Positions 26,541-36,609 of a stretch of 64,000 bases of DNA are shown here, piece after piece. A model generated the notes under the pieces. That model did not search any database, was not told where the DNA came from, and was given only the letters and a program-made list of their open reading frames with translations. The stretch covers positions 496,001 to 560,000 of the forward strand of contig JBBCIG010000008.1 of assembly GCA_037200685.1 (NCBI GenBank), written 5' to 3'. Made by a program: the position numbers and the translations under genes. This DNA comes from JAJKIP01 sp037200685. Lineage in GTDB: Bacteria > Bacteroidota > Bacteroidia > Chitinophagales > Chitinophagaceae. The stretch's first letter is position 1, and the number at the start of each line of letters is the position of its first letter.

Positions 26541-27742
26541 ATGAAACAGTTGTACCTACGTTTATTCAGTGGTGCGCTACCTTTATTCTTTCTTCTTTTT
26601 GTTCATCAATCCAGCGCACAAACCTGTGCCGACGGAAGCCCGCAGCAAGGAACATCTTTTGATACAACCATAAGGGTAGCATCAGGAGTAGTGAACACCA
26701 GCGTTAAATTTCCAAAATTCAACCCTGGTAATGGGCGAATGGTCACTTGTGTTAATCTCTGCATTACTATCAAAGGAATTATCGACACGACAGCGGTGGA
26801 AAATTATGAAACTAGTTCGAATACTTATAGCTATACTTATACAAGAAAGGATACGATTACCGGACCAGGCATTCCTACTTTCCTTAACAGCAATGCGAAT
26901 ATTGTCTCTCCAACATATCCATTATCACCGACCAATGGAGTACCCGGTTCAGGACCCGATTTTTATTCACACGGACCTGATACGATTTTGACAAGAGTTA
27001 TATGTTCCAATATCAGCGATTCCGCATCCATCGTACAATTCTATGGTGTGAATGACAGTGTAACTTATAATTATAAAGTAGATGCCAGTTTATCGGCCGC
27101 ATTCAGTGGGGCAAGTGTATCACAATTTATCCTAAGCTCTGCATTGGTTAATTTTCATTTCTCCTATTGTTCTTGCCCGGCTTTATCACTTCCATTAAGT
27201 ATAGATAAATTCAACCTAAAAAAGTTGCTGAAACAAAAGCGGAATTAGAATGGACGGAGTTTGATGATCCCTTTACTAAATATCATTATGAAACGGAAAT
27301 GAGCAGGAACGGCCGTTCTTTCACCAGCATTGGTTCGTTTGAAAAGAATACAACATCAGATGCGCCTTATAAAATGTTATATACAGCGCCCAATGGTCAA
27401 AACGGAACTTATTATTTCCGCATCAAACAGGTTTATGCCAATGGGTATGTTCGCTATAGTAATACTAAACAAGTGCTATTGGGAAATTCCGTAGCAACAA
27501 AATTTTCGGTATATCCTAACCCTTCGACAGGTGTTGTTGGTATTAAATTTGATAATAATTCAGCCGGACATTATTCTATACAGATTTATAATACGCAGGG
27601 ACAGGTGATCGTGAACAAGACAATTGTAGTAAGTGATTCACCTTATGTGGAGTTAGCGAATTTGAAGAGTGGAAGCTATTGGGTAAGGCTTACAGATGAA
27701 AAAAGCCAAACCTCCTGCGTCAATCAACTTTTAATTAAATGA
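26541..27742 (+). pseudogene. T9SS-sorted secreted protein, broken by one frameshift
   Basis: The first part (26541-27248) has a signal peptide and a beta-rich domain with PTFLNSNANIVSPTYP and VQFYGVNDSVTYNYKVD, resembling the choice-of-anchor E type. The second (frame open to 27742) reads AELEWTEFDDPFTKYHYETE and ends in a T9SS type A sorting domain with VYPNPSTGVVGIKFDNNS and LKSGSYWVRLTDEKSQ. A six-A run at 27218-27223 would restore one continuous frame if it held seven, so the break is probably one missing base. It would be secreted through T9SS and bound at the cell surface. A terminator follows. Confidence 0.82.
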
Positions 27743-27773
27743 CCTCTTAGGTGGAAGAGGATGGTGGCTTGTA

Positions 27774-27805
27774 AAAGGGGCCTTGGTTCGGGGCCCCTTT
27801 CTTTT
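27774..27805 (+). terminator. Rho-independent terminator after the T9SS gene
   Basis: AAAGGGGCC (27774-27782) pairs with GGCCCCTTT (27792-27800) across a nine-base loop, followed by CTTTTTCC. It lies about 30 bp past the stop codon. Confidence 0.85.
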
Positions 27806-27908
27806 TCCTTCTAACTTCAGCGATTCCACCCTTTATTTTTCAAATTATTTAAGGTTCTCCTGGCTAACTGCTTGCATTATAAAGCTTAATTTCCTTCAAA
27901 TTTTTAGT

Positions 27909-27916
27909 TACATTTG
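27909..27916 (+). promoter_or_regulatory. Putative -7 box for the DUF4290 gene
   Basis: TACATTTG matches TAnnTTTG and lies 20 bp before the ATG at 27937. No clear -33 box was seen. Confidence 0.4.
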
Positions 27917-27936
27917 TCTTACTATCTCTTTTTTTT

Positions 27937-28641
27937 ATGGAAATGGAATATAACACAACGAGAAACGGCCTCGCTATGAGGGAGTACGGCCGGCATGTGC
28001 AGAAAATGATCGAGCACCTTGTAAGCATTGAAGACCCTGAAAGACGCCAGCAAAATGCACATTCGGTAATAGAATTAATGGGGTTTTTAAACCCGCATTT
28101 AAAAAATGTGGAAGATTTTCGCCACAAATTGTGGGATCATCTATTCCTCATCTCCGATTTTAAGCTACAGGTAAAATCTCCTTACCCGATCCCCACCCGG
28201 GAATCGCTAAGTGAAAGACCTGCACCGCTTCCTTACCCGAAACGCCATCCCAAGCATTCACATCTTGGTAAAAACCTGGAAATAGTTATTAAGAAAGCAT
28301 TGAAAGAAGAAGATACCGACAAACGTGCCGGCTTCGCCAATGCGATCGCTTACTATATGAAGCTAGCCTACAGCAACTGGCATAAAGAAATGGTGCATGA
28401 TGATGCCATTCAAAGCGAATTAACAGGCATAACAGACGGCCAGTTAACCTTCACCAATACGCCATATGTAAAAGCGTTCCGTCCACAGGAAAACAGGGAC
28501 CGTGATCGTGGCGGCTATGGCAAACCACGCGGAAAATTTCAGCACCGAAACAATGGCGGCGGCGGTAGCGGCGGAAGAAGAAATGATGGCAGGGATAATC
28601 GTGGTGGCGGCGGAGGCGGATTTAAGAAGAAGCGCTATTAA
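27937..28641 (+). CDS. DUF4290 domain protein
   Basis: A 234-residue protein. The DUF4290 core covers about 1-180 (EYNTTRNGLAMREYGRHVQKMI, FLNPHLKNVEDFRHKLWDHLF, PYPIPTRESL). The C-terminal 60 residues are disordered, with RG/GG-rich stretches (RGGYGKPRGKFQHRNNGGGG) resembling RNA-binding tails. Its placement directly before murA is conserved in Bacteroidota. Function unknown; a nucleic-acid or ribosome-linked role is an inference from the tail only. Confidence 0.9.
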   Translation: MEMEYNTTRNGLAMREYGRHVQKMIEHLVSIEDPERRQQNAHSVIELMGFLNPHLKNVEDFRHKLWDHLFLISDFKLQVKSPYPIPTRESLSERPAPLPYPKRHPKHSHLGKNLEIVIKKALKEEDTDKRAGFANAIAYYMKLAYSNWHKEMVHDDAIQSELTGITDGQLTFTNTPYVKAFRPQENRDRDRGGYGKPRGKFQHRNNGGGGSGGRRNDGRDNRGGGGGGFKKKRY

Positions 28642-28650
28642 AATTTTTAA

Positions 28651-28700
28651 GCTTCAGTACTGAGCGAAGTCGAAGTATCATGGCATCGCCTGTTGTGTCA
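28651..28700 (+). repeat. Dispersed intergenic repeat, partial copy 7
   Basis: Contains GCTTCAGTACTGAGCGAAGT, CGAAGTATCATGGCATCGCC, TGTTGTGTCA. It lacks the GAACAGGAAGATGAA module, so it is a truncated or degenerate copy. Confidence 0.6.
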
Positions 28701-28802
28701 CTCACTTGTATGTCCAGTTTTCATGGCATCTTTTCGGCGTCCTACTATGTTGTAAAAACTAAATTTTAATTACACTCAAAGTCATTTATAAAATTAATTA
28801 AG

Positions 28803-28832
28803 AAAGGTTGGCAAGCAATTGCCAGCCTTTTT
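28803..28832 (+). terminator. Rho-independent terminator after DUF4290
   Basis: AAAGGTTGGCAA (28803-28814) pairs with TTGCCAGCCTTT (28819-28830) with one T-G wobble and a GCAA loop, followed by TT. It separates the DUF4290 and murA transcripts. Confidence 0.85.
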
Positions 28833-28926
28833 CATTTTTTAAAACGCATTTCTATTACTTTGCATTCCATTCGCACATTTGTCCCGGCTTGTCGGGAATT
28901 GTATATTTTCAAACTTTCAATTTGCT

Positions 28927-30237
28927 ATGAATTCATTTGAAGTAAAAGGCGGAAAAAAATTAAACGGCGAGATCATTCCCCAGGGCGCCAAGAACGAAGC
29001 CCTGCAAATCATCAGTGCTGTTTTACTAACGCCGGAAAAAGTTACTGTTTCCAATATTCCCGATATACTCGATGTGAACCTGCTGATAGAATTGCTGGGA
29101 GAAATGAATGTAAAAATTGAAAGGCCGCAACGTGATACCTGCATCTTCCAGGCGGACAATGTAAATATTGATTACCTGCACAGTGAACCTTATAAAAAGA
29201 AAAGCGGAAAATTGCGTGGTTCGGTAATGCTGGCAGGGCCGATGCTTTCAAGATATCGCAAAGCATTTATTCCAAAACCGGGTGGCGATAAAATAGGAAG
29301 GCGACGATTGGATACACATATTATTGGCTTTGAAAAATTAGGCGCTTCTTTTAACTATCATCCTGAGGATGGGTTCTTTCACCTGGGAGCGCCGCACCTG
29401 CAGGGAACAAATATGTTGCTGGATGAACCTTCGGTAACAGGCACTGCTAACATCGTAATGGCGGCAGCGATGGCAACAGGAATCACTACCATTTATAATG
29501 CTGCCTGCGAGCCCTACATCCAACAGCTTTGTAAAATGCTCAACCGCATGGGGGCAAAGATCAGCGGCATTGGCAGTAATATGCTAACGATCGAAGGCGT
29601 CACGTATCTTGCCGGCACGGAACATCGTATGCTGCCCGATATGATCGAAGTAGGATCTTTTATTGGTTTAGCGGCGATGACGCAAAGTGACATCACTATA
29701 AAAAATGTTGGCCTCGAACATCTCGGCATTATCCCCGAAAAATTTCAGCAGCTCGGTATTCAAATGAATTTTAACGGTGATGATATTCATATTCCTTCAC
29801 AGGAAATTTATGAAGTACACCGCTATCTCGACGGTGGTGTATTAACAATGTATGATCATCCCTGGCCTGGCTTCACGCCTGATTTATTAAGCATCGTTTT
29901 AGTAACAGCGATACAGGCAAAAGGAAGTGTATTGATCCACCAGAAGATGTTTGAAAGCCGTTTGTTCTTTGTAGATAAGCTGATAGACATGGGTGCACAA
30001 ATTATTCTTTGCGATCCGCACCGTGCGGTGGTGATCGGTTTGGAAAGGGAACAAAAATTAAGGGGCATTACCATGAGCAGCCCGGATATACGTGCCGGTG
30101 TAGCTTTGCTGATAGCGGCCTTAAGCGCCGAAGGAAAAAGCATCATTCAAAATATAGAACAGATAGACCGGGGATATCAATACATAGATGAACGCCTTAA
30201 AAAATTGGGTGCCGAAATAAAAAGAGTACCAGGTTAA
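28927..30237 (+). CDS. murA: UDP-N-acetylglucosamine 1-carboxyvinyltransferase
   Basis: A 436-residue EPSP-synthase-fold enzyme making the first committed step of peptidoglycan synthesis, enolpyruvyl transfer from PEP to UDP-GlcNAc. KNEALQI near the N-terminus and the domain duplication fit. The loop usually carrying the catalytic/fosfomycin-binding Cys reads KPGGDKIGRRRLD, so Asp121 replaces Cys. In known Asp-type MurA proteins (mycobacteria, chlamydiae) activity is kept and fosfomycin does not attach. An upstream open frame of 16 codons has no support; the ATG at 28927 gives the family N-terminus. The next gene starts directly after the stop. Confidence 0.96.
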   Translation: MNSFEVKGGKKLNGEIIPQGAKNEALQIISAVLLTPEKVTVSNIPDILDVNLLIELLGEMNVKIERPQRDTCIFQADNVNIDYLHSEPYKKKSGKLRGSVMLAGPMLSRYRKAFIPKPGGDKIGRRRLDTHIIGFEKLGASFNYHPEDGFFHLGAPHLQGTNMLLDEPSVTGTANIVMAAAMATGITTIYNAACEPYIQQLCKMLNRMGAKISGIGSNMLTIEGVTYLAGTEHRMLPDMIEVGSFIGLAAMTQSDITIKNVGLEHLGIIPEKFQQLGIQMNFNGDDIHIPSQEIYEVHRYLDGGVLTMYDHPWPGFTPDLLSIVLVTAIQAKGSVLIHQKMFESRLFFVDKLIDMGAQIILCDPHRAVVIGLEREQKLRGITMSSPDIRAGVALLIAALSAEGKSIIQNIEQIDRGYQYIDERLKKLGAEIKRVPG

Positions 30238-30606
30238 ATGATAAATTTTCTTATCATAAAATATCTCCTTATTGGCCTTGTCCTGATTACACTGATTGAC
30301 ATTGGAGGATCAATACTATCAAGGCGTTTACATTTCAACTATACATTCTTAAGTGTACTTTCATTTTTTGTATACACACTGGTTGGATATTTATCTTCCA
30401 AACAATTTGAATTAAATACCGCTATTTTTCTTACCGGGTTTCTTGGATTGTACGACAGCACAATAGGTCATAAATTAGCCATTCGTTTTAAAGCAAATAC
30501 GGGCATGGAGGAATATAAAAAGACAGCAACCGTCGCAACAATTATAGTTATGATTGTTATAGCCATGTTATTCGGGTTGTTGGGTTATTTTATAAATCAG
30601 TTCTAG
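30238..30606 (+). CDS. Small integral membrane protein, unknown
   Basis: A 122-residue protein with about four hydrophobic helices (about 5-22, 32-49, 56-75, 97-118) separated by short charged loops (RRLHFNYTF, IGHKLAIRFKANTGMEEYKK). Its ATG follows the murA TAA without any spacer, which implies translational coupling with murA. Not recognised as a named family; a role in envelope biology is suggested only by context. Confidence 0.82.
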   Translation: MINFLIIKYLLIGLVLITLIDIGGSILSRRLHFNYTFLSVLSFFVYTLVGYLSSKQFELNTAIFLTGFLGLYDSTIGHKLAIRFKANTGMEEYKKTATVATIIVMIVIAMLFGLLGYFINQF

Positions 30607-30628
30607 CTTAGAGCAATTTCTTTAATAC

Positions 30629-31111
30629 ATGAATTCTTTTACGGCCAAAATTTATAAAATTGGTATCAACCCATACGTTCTTCTTCCTGCGGCGGTATTA
30701 AAAGAATTGTTTAAAGAAGCGGGGAAAAATAAAGGCCCGATACCGGTGCATGGAACATTAAACGGGCATCCGTTCATACAACATCTTATAAAATACAGTG
30801 GCAAATGGCGTTTATATTTAAATACGCCGATGCGCAAAGGCGCCGGCATTGATGTAGGTGATATGGCCAACGTGAAAATTGAATACGATCCGGAAAAAAG
30901 AATAATTCCGGTACACCCCAAATTACAATCAGCATTTAATCAAAATAAAAAAGCGAAGGCGGTTTTTGACAAATTAATCCCCTCCCGCCAAAAAGAAATT
31001 GTACGGTATATCGGTAATTTGAAAAGCGATGAAGCCATTGAAAAGAACATCAAAAGGGCCATCGCATTTTTGTCTGGCAAAGAAAGGTTCATCGGTCGTG
31101 ATAAACCATAA
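30629..31111 (+). CDS. DUF1905 / YdeI-OmpD-associated family protein
   Basis: A 160-residue soluble protein. The N-terminal half (about 1-85) is a DUF1905 beta barrel-like domain (FTAKIYKIGINPYVLLPAAVLK and GIDVGDMANVKIEYD). The C-terminal half (about 100-155) is the YdeI/OmpD-associated helical region (KLIPSRQKEIVRYIGNLKSDE). Such fusions are common in Bacteroidota; activity unknown. It follows the membrane protein at 30238 by 22 bp and is probably co-transcribed with it and murA. Confidence 0.88.
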   Translation: MNSFTAKIYKIGINPYVLLPAAVLKELFKEAGKNKGPIPVHGTLNGHPFIQHLIKYSGKWRLYLNTPMRKGAGIDVGDMANVKIEYDPEKRIIPVHPKLQSAFNQNKKAKAVFDKLIPSRQKEIVRYIGNLKSDEAIEKNIKRAIAFLSGKERFIGRDKP

Positions 31112-31165
31112 AAATCATCATCGAATATTACTTTTCTTCGTGTTCCATTTACCTAAGTATTTAAT

Positions 31166-31173
31166 TAGTTTTG
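31166..31173 (+). promoter_or_regulatory. Putative -7 box for gmk
   Basis: TAGTTTTG fits TAnnTTTG and lies 14 bp before the gmk ATG at 31188. Confidence 0.4.
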
Positions 31174-31187
31174 CCGCTTTACACATC

Positions 31188-31767
31188 ATGGCTACTTACC
31201 AGGATAAAATAATTATTATAACAGCGCCGTCAGGCGCCGGCAAAACTTTCATTACCCGTCATTTGCTGAAAACATTTCCGCAAATGGCTTTTTCTATTTC
31301 CGCGGCTACACGTCAGGCCAGGAGCTATGAAAAAGATGGAGTGGATTATTATTTCCTGGCGCTTGACGATTTTAAACAAAAGATCAGAACAATGAATTCA
31401 TAGAATGGGAAATGGTGTATGAAGGAAAATATTATGGCACATTAAAAAATGAATTGCAGCGCATCTGGGACAATGGGCAATGTCCTTTACTTGGATATTG
31501 ATGTTAAGGCGCTATTCATATAAAACAGCAATATCCCGACACTTCCTTAACTATTTTTATTGAACCGCCTTCTGTGGAAGAATTAAAAAGAAGGTTGGAA
31601 TCAAGAGGAACAGAAACGTCTGAATCTTTACAAGCAAGAGTCAACAAAGCCTCTTATGAATTATCATTCAAAGATCATTTCATAAAAGCATCGTGAACGA
31701 TGACTTTAAGCAAGCCTGCGCCACAGCAGAATCGATTATAAAAGAATTCCTCGGGAAAAGTTTATAG
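31188..31767 (+). pseudogene. gmk: Guanylate kinase, broken by several indels
   Basis: The N-terminus MATYQDKIIIITAPSGAGKT carries the P-loop, and AATRQARSYEKDGVDYYFL the GMP-binding region. The frame breaks near 31383; the next piece encodes NNEFIEWEMVYEGKYYGT, then further breaks near 31490, 31515 and 31681 separate YLDIDV, IHIKQQYPDTSLTIFIEPPS and NDDFKQACATAESIIKEFLG. Taken together the pieces cover a complete enzyme of normal length ending at the TAG at 31765. Guanylate kinase is essential, so four indels in one copy point to sequence error. It phosphorylates GMP to GDP. Confidence 0.88.
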
Positions 31768-31867
31768 TATTTATTGTTGCTCTTACTCAGCAACTGCCTC
31801 TGTTGCAAGCAATCATAAACTATAAATCGTGAACTATAAACTCTTATTATCTTTACTATATGATGCA

Positions 31868-33112
31868 ATGGCAAACGATACCTGGTTTGTTATTACCCTG
31901 CTGTTAATGGGGTTTTTCTCGGGAATCGAAATGGCTTATTACAGCGGCTAACCGGCTGAATATTGAGTTGCGAATAAAAACAAGGCGGCACTTCCGGCCA
32001 CTTATTAGCTAAGTTTATTGACGCCCCCGCTGGTTTTATCGGAACAACTGTAATCGGCTCTGCGCTTTTCCTTGTGTTTTTTTCTCTACAGATAAGCACG
32101 GTGATGAAACCCGTATGGACATACCTGCACATCGGCTCCGATCTTGTAACATCTCCTTGTCGAAATTGTAATCGCCACATTCGTGGTATTAGTATTCGCG
32201 GAATTTATCCCCCGCGCCATATTCAGGGCGAAAAGTAATAGTTTACTCAGCAGGCTGGCATTGGTAACTGATTTTTTTACCAATTGTTTTCGCCAGTCGC
32301 AAAAGTCTTCATCCGTTTCGCCCGAATGGATGCTCAAATATGTTTTTAATGTGCGGTTAGATAAAAACAAAGAACCGCTGACACACGATGAATTAAAAAA
32401 TCTTTTTCAAAAAGAAGTGGACGAACGTCATGACCACAGCACACAATTGCTCGAGAACGCCCAGGAATTTCCCAAAATAAAAATAAGGCAGTGCCTGGTG
32501 CCTCGTAAAGAGATTATCGGCATCGATATCCAATCTTCCATTGAAGAGATAAAGAAAAAATTTGAAGAAACAAGGTTGAGCAAACTGGTTGTTTATGAAA
32601 ATAATATTGATCATATCACCGGTTATGTGCACCAACTTGATCTTTTTAAAAAGCCGGCTTCCATTCAATCTGTTTTGTTGCCCATTCCCGCCGTGCCGGA
32701 AAGTATGAGCGCCGCCCATCTTATCAGCAAAATTCAGTACGGAAAGAAAAAGTATAGCCTGGGTAGTGGATGAATTTGGGGGCACGGCCGGCATCATCAC
32801 GATGGAAGATGTGCTGGAAGAACTTTTTGGAGAAATAGAAGATGAATACGACCGGGAAAAATTTGTAGAAAAACAAATCGCCGAAAACGAATATATTTTC
32901 TCAGGCAGGCTGGAATTGGATTACCTGGAAGAAATATATGGTTTTGATTTTCCTGAAAACGAATCAGAGACCCTTTCCGGATATATTATTAATTTTTACG
33001 AAACCATTTCCTCCAGCAAAAAGAACGTATTATTATTGAAGATTATGAGTTTGATATCATGAGCGTAAGCGATACGAGGATAGAGACAGTAAAGATGAAG
33101 AAATTAAAGTAA
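31868..33112 (+). pseudogene. Hemolysin-family/CorC-type CNNM-CBS membrane protein, frameshifted
   Basis: The pieces reconstruct a ~415-residue protein: an N-terminal CNNM (DUF21) membrane domain (LLLMGFFSGIEMA, IGTTVIGSALFLVFFS, ATFVVLVFAEFIPRAIF), a CBS pair (IKIRQCLVPRKEIIGIDIQS), and a CorC_HlyC C-terminal domain (VVDEFGGTAGIITMEDVLEELFGEIEDEYD). The frame changes near 31945, 31975, 32155, 32755 and 33025. GldE-like hemolysin-family proteins have this layout, and GldC is in the window. Function in divalent-cation transport or motility is unproven. The start at 31868 (ATGGCAAACG) gives a typical N-terminus. Confidence 0.82.
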
Positions 33113-33248
33113 GGCTTTAACACGAATTAAGGCGAATTACACGAATTGGTCGTTCGCCACTAAAGCTGCCCATTGACTCATTTGACCTATCTGATTTCTG
33201 ACTATAGCCCCATTCACTACTTCTCCCTCACCACTCGCTGCTATCCAT

Positions 33249-33256
33249 TATCTTTG
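33249..33256 (+). promoter_or_regulatory. Putative -7 box for tatC
   Basis: TATCTTTG is a perfect TAnnTTTG match 24 bp before the ATG at 33281. Confidence 0.4.
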
Positions 33257-33280
33257 CTCCCCACTTATTAAACAGCGCTG

Positions 33281-34132
33281 ATGGCCCTTTTGGATTTTTT
33301 GAATCGCAGGAAAAAGATAGCAATTCCGAAATGTCATTTATTGACCATTTGGAAGCATTGCGCTGGCATCTTATCCGTTCAGTTATCGCCATTTTAGTTG
33401 GGTCTATTGTCTTCTTCATTTTTGTAAAAGATATCGTCAACGATATATTACTTGCCCCGGCAAGGGACACTTTTGTTACATACGGATGGTTTTGCAAGAT
33501 GAGCCATGCGTTAGGACTGGGTGATGCGGTTTGCATGGGCGGCGTTAAAGTAAGTTTTTTGAGCACCGAGATGACATCACATTCATTTCGTCGTTCACCA
33601 TTTCTTTTGTGGGTGGTTTTATTGTTGCCTTCCCTTATATATTCTGGGAATTTTGGCGCTTTGTAAAACCTGCATTGTCTCAGAAAGAGTGAAAAAAACA
33701 AGAGGCGTTATTTTCATTGTATCCTTCCTGTTTTTTTTAGGAATTGCTTTCGGTATTTTATACTTACCCCTTTCATGGTTAATTTCTATTTCTCGTATTC
33801 ACCTAAGCCCTTTAATTGAAATAAGCCTACGTTCTCTGACTTTCTTGAAAACCTTATTTATACTACAGTCGGCATTGGTGTGCTTTTTCAAATGCCGCTG
33901 CTGGGTGATGATATTGGCAAGGATCGGTATTGTAAACGCAAAATTTTTAAGAAAATACAGACGACATGCTTTTGTAATTATACTTATCGCGGCGGCTATT
34001 ATCACTCCTTCTACTGATCCTTTCAGTTTAACAATCGTCACCATTCCGCTGTATATTCTTTACGAAGCGAGCATCGCTGTTGCTTCACGCATCAATAAAA
34101 GACAGCAAAAAGAAATGAATGAATGGAGCTGA
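33281..34132 (+). pseudogene. tatC: Sec-independent protein translocase TatC, frameshifted
   Basis: MSFIDHLEALRWHLIRSVIAI (from 33331) is the TatC signature after a short N-terminal extension starting at 33281 that is in another frame. Later pieces read ISSFTISFVGGFIVAFPYIF and FVKPALSQ, LFFLGIAFG, VGIGVLFQMPLL (in shifted frames), and the intact tail VILIAAAIITPSTDPFSL ending at 34132. About six membrane helices are recoverable. TatC is the receptor for twin-arginine signal peptides. Breaks near 33295, 33585, 33690 and 33765-33890; probably sequence errors, since adjacent core genes show the same. Confidence 0.85.
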
Positions 34133-34240
34133 TAAAGAAGTACTGAGTTGTGAGTTATGAGCCGGGAATACGCAATCAAAAGTTAATTACCTTTACATTG
34201 TTGATACTCTGAACTCATCACTATTAACTCTGAACTCTAT

Positions 34241-34697
34241 ATGAATTCCCCCTTTGATCTCAGCAAACCTGTAGCTATCGCAGCGATCATGCGATTTGAT
34301 TATAAAGAAGACCTGATCTCTTTTTTGGAAGGTAAAGGCATTCCGTTTAAAGATTTTGGCGCTCCATTCAAAAGACTCCGTTGATTATCCTGATTATGCG
34401 CATCCTGTCGGCCGAAGCGGTTGAAAAAGGGGAAGCCTCTTTTGGCATTCTATTGTGTGGCACCGCAAACGGTGTAGCCATTACTGCCAATAAACATCAG
34501 CATATCCGCGCCGCCATCTGCTGGGGCGAGGAAATTGTCACCCTGGTAAGGGAACATAATGATGCCAATATCATTTGCATCCCGGCCCGCTTTGTCCGCG
34601 AAGGCGATGCTGAAAAAATGGTGGATTTATTTATGACTACTGCATTTTGAAGGCGGCCGTCACCAAAGACGGGGTGGATAAGATGGCGTGCATGTAA
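34241..34697 (+). pseudogene. rpiB: Ribose-5-phosphate isomerase B (RpiB/LacAB family), frameshifted
   Basis: The N-terminus reads PVAIAAIMRFDYKEDLISFLEGKGIPF; the family expects AADHAGYDYKE here, and restoring one G at 34284-34286 and two at about 34292-34294 gives exactly that, so G runs appear shortened. After a break near 34375 the frame encodes GILLCGTANGVAITANK and ARFVREGDAEKMVDLFM, and after another near 34665 a FEGGRH-type tail to the TAA at 34697. The enzyme interconverts ribose-5-phosphate and ribulose-5-phosphate. Confidence 0.85.
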
Positions 34698-34778
34698 TAT
34701 AATTACCAGTCATACATTTTATTCCTTCCTTTCGCCTGAACGCTTTATTTTTAATTTTTATCAATCCCTCAAATCTAT

Positions 34779-36318
34779 ATGAGAAGAATAATTACATGCC
34801 TGTTGCTATGCATTTCCCTGTTTTCACAAGCGCAAAAAAAGATAAGAATGCGGAAAAGATAGCGAAGACGATTACCGCCGAAGACATGAAAAAGCATCTT
34901 TACATTATCGCCAGTAAAGAAATGGGTGGCAGGGATACGCCTTCACCCGGCCAGGAGAAAGCAGCTAATTATATTGAAGATCATTTTAAATCACTTGGAT
35001 TACTGCCAGGAAATAAAGGCAGTTATCGCCAATACTTTCCTCTGTATAAAGATTCGGTAGTAACTACCGCATTTAAAATAAATGGTGTCGGTTATGAACT
35101 CAACAAAGATTTTTCAACCGCAACTTGCTAACTATTCCGGGGAAATGCGTTTTTCTGAAATCGTATTTGTTGGCTTTGGTATCACTGATGATAAAAGAGA
35201 TGATTATAAAGATATAAAAGTAGCCGGTAAATTAGTGGTGGTATTAGATGGTGTGCCTGAAGGTTATACAAACAGTCAACCGGGGGCCAGGGCGCTGACA
35301 ACGATCAATGGTAAAATGACTACCGCTATGAATAAAGGTGCGGTTGCATTAATTGTTGTTAATACTAATTTTCCCCGCACTACTTTCAATGCTGTTTCCA
35401 ATTGGAGCATGAATAGTTATAAGGCATCCAATCGCTTTTTACATTTAGTATTTCGCCTGGCCGTTGCCGCAGCAATGATGGGAGAAGATGGTAAAAATAT
35501 TCATTGATAAGACGAAAGCAGCATTGCTTACTCCCAAAACATACAAAGCAGATATTGATCTTGGTTTTTCAAAAGCTTCAGTCACCACAAAAGTTTCCAA
35601 TGTAATGGCGATGCTGGAAGGAACGGATAAAAAAGATGAATACGTTTTCATCACGGCGCATTATGACCATGTAGGCAAAAGAGGCGACAGCGTTATTTAT
35701 TATGGCGCTGATGATGATGGCAGCGGCACGACAGGTGTATTGGAACTGGCCGAAGCATTCGCCAAAGCAAAAGCCACAGGCAAAGGCCCGCGCCGCAATA
35801 TTGTTTTTATGACAGTATGTGGTGAAGAAAAAGGTTTATGGGGAAGTGAATATTACACTAACCACCCCGTGTTCCGTTGAATAAAACATCTGTTGACCTC
35901 AACATTGATATGATTGGCAGGGTAGGATCTGAATACGTTGGAAAAAAAGATTCCGCGGATTATATCTATGTTGTCGGTGATGATAAATTGAGCAGCGATC
36001 TTACGCCAATCACTGAGCAAGTAAATAGTACTTATTCAAAACTGAAGCTCGACAGGAAATACAATGACCCTAAAGATCCGGAAGAGAATTTATTTTCCGC
36101 AGTGATCATTACAATTTTGCTGATAAAGGTGTTCCCATCATTTTTTATTTCAATGGCGTACACGCCGATTATCACCGTCCTACCGATACACCGGATAAAA
36201 TAAATTATTCATTGATGGCGAGAAGAGGACAGCTTGTTTTTTATACTGCATGGGAAATGGCGAACCGGGAAGCATGCTGAAAAGAGATTTGAAGCTTGAC
36301 CGGCCGAAAGGATTTTAA
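34779..36318 (+). pseudogene. M28 family zinc peptidase, frameshifted
   Basis: MRRIITCLLLCISLFSQAQ is a signal peptide. The frame breaks in a 7-A run at 34834-34840 (one more A restores it). Subsequent pieces give a PA-type inserted domain (AGKLVVVLDGVPEGY, NKGAVALIVVN) and the M28 core: VFITAHYDHVGKRGD (metal His and Asp), YGADDDGSGTTGVLELAE, VCGEEKGLWGSEYY (catalytic Glu), DLNIDMIGRVG and YFNGVHADYHRPTDTPDKI (metal His, in shifted frame). An aminopeptidase-like secreted enzyme. Breaks also near 35130, 35440, 35480, 35875, 36100. Confidence 0.85.
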
Positions 36319-36417
36319 GTAACCCCACTTAATCTCTTCATCCCGATAGTTATCGGAGAAACGAACAGCACACAGCCTTCGCTTTTAGAATATTCATGGG
36401 ATTCAATATTTTCTAAA

Positions 36418-36507
36418 ATGCTGAGTAGAATTCATGCAGTACAAGAGTGCGACGCAACAGGCGATGATAGTCCACGGGATGCTGCGCATAGCAATGTCGC
36501 CGGGTAA
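36418..36507 (-). repeat. Dispersed intergenic repeat, copy 8 (long variant)
   Basis: Reads ATGCTGAGTAGAATTCATGC, AGTACAAGAGTGCGACGCAA, CAGGCGATGATAGTCCACGG, GATGCTGCGCATAGCAATGT, CGCCGGGTAA. It contains the CCACGGGATGCTGCGCATAG extension also found at about 37.6-37.75 and 53.73 kb. Confidence 0.78.
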
Positions 36508-36556
36508 CTAATTCTTTCTTATAGCGACATAAAGAATTGCAAGTGACTTGCATAAA

Positions 36557-36586
36557 ATAAAAAAACCGGTATCAATGATACCGGTT
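36557..36586 (-). terminator. Rho-independent terminator after the Gly-rich gene
   Basis: A perfect 10-bp stem (36564-36573 with 36577-36586) around an AAT loop; on the minus strand it is followed by TTTTTTT. It terminates the 36610-36888 gene. Confidence 0.88.
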
Positions 36587-36609
36587 CCTGTTTGTGAAAT
36601 AAGCTATCA

